From Nitrospirae bacterium RIFCSPHIGHO2_01_FULL_66_17 (lineage in GTDB: Bacteria; Nitrospirota; Nitrospiria; 2-01-FULL-66-17), in NCBI GenBank assembly GCA_001803875.1, contig MHEO01000049.1, positions 744 through 9,936 of the forward strand: DNA of 9,193 nt. The letters run 5' to 3'. Position 1 is the stretch's first letter. Every line of letters starts with the position of its first letter. Positions 6,655-9,193 of the stretch are shown piece after piece. Made by a program: the position numbers and the translations under genes. Under the pieces are notes generated by a model. The model saw only the letters and a program-made list of their open reading frames with translations. It searched no databases and was not told the DNA's origin.

Positions 6655-6681
6655 CATGAGACGGCACGGGGCCGTCTCATG
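6655..6681 (+). promoter_or_regulatory. Perfect 11-bp inverted repeat in the methyltransferase leader
   Basis: CATGAGACGGC (6655-6665) and GCCGTCTCATG (6671-6681) flank a 5-base loop ACGGG. It lies between the predicted transcription start and the ribosome site. There is no T run after it, so it is not a normal terminator; it could be an operator just after +1 or an RNA stem affecting stability or translation. Confidence 0.55.
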
Positions 6682-6713
6682 CGAGATTCGCGGGTACCAC
6701 CACAGAGGTTCAA

Positions 6714-7466
6714 TTGAGCACTTCGGAAATTTATGACGCCGTGATCAGGTTGGCCAGCATGTGGCACGCCGATATGTCCGGTCAACCGCTGAAGCATCTC
6801 GACATTGGGGCCGGGGAGGGGGGGCTCATACGACTGGCGAGCACGAAACTCCCGCTCGAATCCCACGCCTGTGACTTTCACGTCGAACGGTTCTCCCAAG
6901 CTACCGTACCGATGAAACAAGTCAACTTGAATCATGCGTCCCTTCCGTATGCCGATGCCGAGTTCGACCTGGTGACCTGTTCTGAAGTGATAGAGCACCT
7001 GGAAAACTACCGCGCGTTACTACGTGAAGCCGGCCGAGTCCTGAAACCTGGAGGACTGTTCGTGGTCACCACCCCGAATGTCCTCAATGTCTTCTCCCGA
7101 GTGCGGTATCTCGCGACCGGATTTGCCAACCTGTTTGGGCCTCTACCGGTCAAAAATGACAAGCTGTACTCCACCGGCGGACATATCACCCCCATTCCCT
7201 ACTTTTACCTTGCGCATGCGCTGCTTGACGCCGATTTCGAGCACATCTCGCTTGACATCGATAAAACGCAACGAACGTCGGTATTGTGGCTCGTCGCGCT
7301 CTTCCCGTTTATTGCATTGGGCTGGCTGCGTTTTGGAGCTCTCGAACGGAAAAAATATAAGACGTTGACCACGGAAAACGAGCCGCATGTCGGTCAACAC
7401 CGTTCTTGGATGCTCTTTGTCGGGCGTACGATCGTGGTGTCGGCAAGAAAGCCCCCCTCCCGCTGA
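6714..7466 (+). CDS. Class I SAM-dependent methyltransferase, substrate unknown
   Basis: A 250-residue protein with the Rossmann-type methyltransferase core. Motif I is LDIGAGEGG (29-37), FDLVTCSEVIEHLE (84-97) holds motif II with the EHL seen in the Methyltransf_11/UbiE-like group, and LKPGGLFVVTTPN starts at 110. Residues 190-204 (VLWLVALFPFIALGW) are strongly hydrophobic and may touch the membrane, a trait of methyltransferases placed in envelope-glycan clusters; that link is inference. The TTG start is chosen because it is the first possible start after an in-frame stop at 6657 and has GAGG 5 bases upstream; the next Met is residue 16. Base composition is lower in GC (50-58% in the lines I counted) than the flanking genes, and it has its own promoter and no operon partners, consistent with acquisition from elsewhere. 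Confidence 0.85.
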   Translation: MSTSEIYDAVIRLASMWHADMSGQPLKHLDIGAGEGGLIRLASTKLPLESHACDFHVERFSQATVPMKQVNLNHASLPYADAEFDLVTCSEVIEHLENYRALLREAGRVLKPGGLFVVTTPNVLNVFSRVRYLATGFANLFGPLPVKNDKLYSTGGHITPIPYFYLAHALLDADFEHISLDIDKTQRTSVLWLVALFPFIALGWLRFGALERKKYKTLTTENEPHVGQHRSWMLFVGRTIVVSARKPPSR

Positions 7467-7475
7467 CTCGTTGTC

Positions 7476-7522
7476 GGGGGCGCGCCGCGAGTCGGCAGGT
7501 CAATGCTGACCCCGCGGCCCCC
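7476..7522 (+). terminator. GC-rich hairpin after the methyltransferase gene (possible terminator)
   Basis: GGGGGC (7476-7481) can pair with GCCCCC (7517-7522), enclosing GGTCA-ATGC-TGACC (7498-7511). The outer stem is imperfect inside and a short TTTT comes only at 7542-7545, so termination is uncertain. It sits between the methyltransferase stop and the transporter promoter, where a terminator would be expected. Confidence 0.35.
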
Positions 7523-7543
7523 GGTGTTCGGCGCCCCCGTGTT

Positions 7544-7572
7544 TTGCTTCCCCCCGGGGATTTCCGTACAAT
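7544..7572 (+). promoter_or_regulatory. Sigma-70-type promoter of the ABC-2 transporter genes
   Basis: TTGCTT at 7544-7549, a 17-base spacer and TACAAT at 7567-7572 (5 of 6 with TATAAT). Transcription would begin about 7 bases later, at or next to the GTG start codon at 7579. Confidence 0.5.
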
Positions 7573-7578
7573 ACCCCG

Positions 7579-8367
7579 GTGCGGAAGTACCTCACCGTGT
7601 TTCGCGTCAACTGGCAGAATTCGCTGCAGTACCGCGCGCCCACCGTCATCTACATCCTCGGCTACACGCTCTACATCTCGGTCCTGCTATTCCTCTGGAC
7701 GGCGATTTACGGCGAGGGCGGGCGGATGGGGCCGTATTCGCTGTCCGAGATGATGACCTACTATCTCCTCCAGTTCGTCATCAACAGCGTCGTCCTCTCC
7801 TATGTGAGCTGGGAGATCATCGATCACATCCGGGAGGGATTCTTCTCGCACTTTCTGGTCAAGCCGATCAACTACTTCGCCTACTGGTTCACGATCAACC
7901 TGTCGGGCAAGCTGTTTGAAACGGTCCTGATCCTGCTCGCGGCCGCCGGAATCGGGCTTGTGGTGGGGCCCCACGTCGCGTTCCCGTCCGATCCGAGGAC
8001 CTACGCGACGTTCCTGGTCGCGGCGGGGCTGGGCCTCGTGCTCGCGTTCGAGCTCGAGTTCTGCATCGGCCTGATCGCGTTCTGGCTGATCCAGGTCCGC
8101 GTGTTCAAGTACATGCTGCAATACGCCGTGTTCTTCTTCGCGGGCACCTTGTTGCCGCTCGACCTGTTCCCCCGCGCGCTGGCCGAGGTGGCCGCGCGCC
8201 TGCCGTTTCAGTACCTGGTCTTCGTGCCGATCCAGATCTTTCTGGAGAAGCGGCCGGCCCCCTTGGCGGATTTCGCGGCGGCGGGCGTGTGGATCGTGGC
8301 GGTTTACCTCCTCGCGCGCTGGGTGCTGGCGCGCGGTATCGTGCGCTATGAAGCGGTCGGGAATTAG
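7579..8367 (+). CDS. ABC-2 family transporter permease (COG4587-like)
   Basis: A 262-residue integral inner-membrane protein that would form half of the channel of an ABC exporter whose cargo is not known. The opening MRKYLTVFRVNWQNSLQYRAP is the typical cytoplasmic N-terminus of this family, followed by about six hydrophobic segments (near 22-45, 58-80, 110-135, 145-175, 180-205, 230-250). The cytoplasmic HIREGFFSHFLVKPIN stretch (about 84-99) is the conserved region found before the third segment. The GTG at 7579 is the first start after an in-frame stop at 7507 and gives the expected N-terminus; no Shine-Dalgarno precedes it. GTG 7597, with GGAAG upstream, is the alternative but would drop conserved residues. 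It overlaps the next permease by 20 bases, so the two are made together as a heterodimer. Confidence 0.87.
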   Translation: MRKYLTVFRVNWQNSLQYRAPTVIYILGYTLYISVLLFLWTAIYGEGGRMGPYSLSEMMTYYLLQFVINSVVLSYVSWEIIDHIREGFFSHFLVKPINYFAYWFTINLSGKLFETVLILLAAAGIGLVVGPHVAFPSDPRTYATFLVAAGLGLVLAFELEFCIGLIAFWLIQVRVFKYMLQYAVFFFAGTLLPLDLFPRALAEVAARLPFQYLVFVPIQIFLEKRPAPLADFAAAGVWIVAVYLLARWVLARGIVRYEAVGN

Positions 8368-9166
8368 CGCGGTGTGCGCAGTGCGGCGCACCTTCCGCCT
8401 GTACGGGTCGTTTCTCGCGCAGAATCTCAAGAACGAGATGGTCTACCGTGCGAACTTCGTCCTGTTGGTCGGGATGGACCTGTTCTTCATGGGGATCAAC
8501 GTCGCGTTCTTCGCGATCCTCTACGCGAACGTGACGACCATCGGCGGCTGGACGTTTCACCAGACGTTGATCCTGGTCGGCAGCGTCGGCCTCGTCCGCG
8601 AGGCCGCGTACCTGCTCTTCCGCCAGGGGTTTCTCGAACTCGGCGATTACGTCCGCACCGGCCAGTTCGACGCGCTGCTGGTCAAACCCATCCGGCCGAA
8701 CATCCATCTGGGGTTCCGACACGTGTCGCTGACCGAGAGCCTGGGCGAGGGGCTGATGGGATTGGCGCTGGTGGGCTACGGCTTCGCCCACGTCGGGACC
8801 GGCTGGGCGGCCATCCCGCTCTATGTGCTGATGCTGGGCGTGTCGCTCGTGATCTACTACGCATTCTGTCTGGCCATCAACAGCGCGGTCTTCTGGATCA
8901 TCAAATCGCAGGAGCTCAACAGCATCGTCTACACGTTTATGGAGACGGCCCGCTACCCGCGCGACATTTACCGCGGTCTGGGCAAGGCGATCTTCACGTT
9001 CGTGATCCCCATCAGCCTGATCGCCACGGTCCCCGCCTCGGTGCTGGCCGGGCGGCTGGATTGGGGGTTGATCGCGCTTGCGGTGATCGTTGCCGTCGGG
9101 ATGATGAGCGGTGCGACCGTGCTATGGAACTGGAGCCTGCGACATTATTCGTCGGCGAGCTCATGA
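8348..9166 (+). CDS. ABC-2 family transporter permease (COG3694-like, PF06182 type)
   Basis: Second permease, 272 residues, about six hydrophobic segments (near 36-60, 72-92, 130-150, 152-180, 210-230, 238-258). VYRANFVLLVGMDLFF and LGDYVRTGQFDALLVKPIRPN match the same family plan as its neighbour (RTGQFDALLVKPI against REGFFSHFLVKPI), showing the two arose by duplication. The ATG at 8348 lies inside the end of the preceding gene; GTG 8372 or 8381 (MRRTFRLYGSFLAQNL) are possible later starts that agree better with usual family length. Typical operons contain an ATPase (COG4586-like) with both permeases. None is seen upstream here, so it may follow. Substrate unknown. Confidence 0.87.
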   Translation: MKRSGISAVCAVRRTFRLYGSFLAQNLKNEMVYRANFVLLVGMDLFFMGINVAFFAILYANVTTIGGWTFHQTLILVGSVGLVREAAYLLFRQGFLELGDYVRTGQFDALLVKPIRPNIHLGFRHVSLTESLGEGLMGLALVGYGFAHVGTGWAAIPLYVLMLGVSLVIYYAFCLAINSAVFWIIKSQELNSIVYTFMETARYPRDIYRGLGKAIFTFVIPISLIATVPASVLAGRLDWGLIALAVIVAVGMMSGATVLWNWSLRHYSSASS

Positions 9167-9193
9167 CGGGTACGATGGTTGCGGGGTCAGAGG
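9163..9193 (+). CDS. Start of a further gene in the transporter operon (3' cut by window)
   Basis: ATG at 9163 overlaps the permease stop as ATGA and opens a frame MTGTMVAGSE that runs to the window edge without a stop. Only ten codons are visible, so identity cannot be read. From operon habit it may be the ATP-binding subunit, but the visible residues do not show this. An in-frame ATG at 9175 is another possible start. Confidence 0.4.
   Translation, partial: MTGTMVAGSE

Overview
The window comes from a high-GC, Gram-negative (outer-membrane-bearing) bacterium. The genes and wording of the proteins (NirA-type nitrite reductase, OmpL-like porin, Amt, PII, sigma-54-type promoter) would fit Nitrospirota, Methylomirabilota or a deltaproteobacterial-type lineage, but I cannot fix the taxon from sequence alone. 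All recognised genes lie on the + strand.

Left part (1-6515) is a nitrogen-assimilation region. It opens inside a very long nitrite reductase (2-3034, 5' end cut by the window) that joins a NirB-type FAD/NAD(P)H reductase and [2Fe-2S] domain to a complete, double-repeat NirA-type siroheme nitrite reductase. A 74-residue Fis-type DNA-binding protein overlaps its stop codon by 4 bases. After it comes a well-formed sigma-54 (-24/-12) promoter (3362-3377) reading into an outer-membrane porin (3448), an Amt ammonium transporter (4595) and, beyond a REP-like palindrome, a PII signalling protein (6135), closed by a strong hairpin terminator (6479-6515). Two GACA-N4-TGTC dyads sit at the end of the Fis-type gene, about 140 and 160 bp before the predicted transcription start, the usual distance for sigma-54 enhancer sites. 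The picture is of nitrite reduction to ammonium, ammonium entry across both membranes and PII sensing being controlled together by nitrogen status.

Middle part (6516-7580) is a single, lower-GC SAM-dependent methyltransferase gene with its own sigma-70-like promoter, an 11-bp-phased direct repeat upstream and a perfect 11-bp inverted repeat in its leader. It looks like an insertion of different origin.

Right part (7544-9193) begins an ABC-2 exporter operon: two related six-helix-type permeases (COG4587/COG3694 type) overlapping by 20 bp, followed by the first codons of another gene overlapping ATGA-style. The ATPase partner is not in the window and may be the cut-off downstream gene. The promoter-like -10 lies only 7 bases before the GTG of the first permease, suggesting a leaderless mRNA.

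I saw no tRNA, rRNA, CRISPR array, transposase or phage gene. There is no gene-free stretch over 300 bases.
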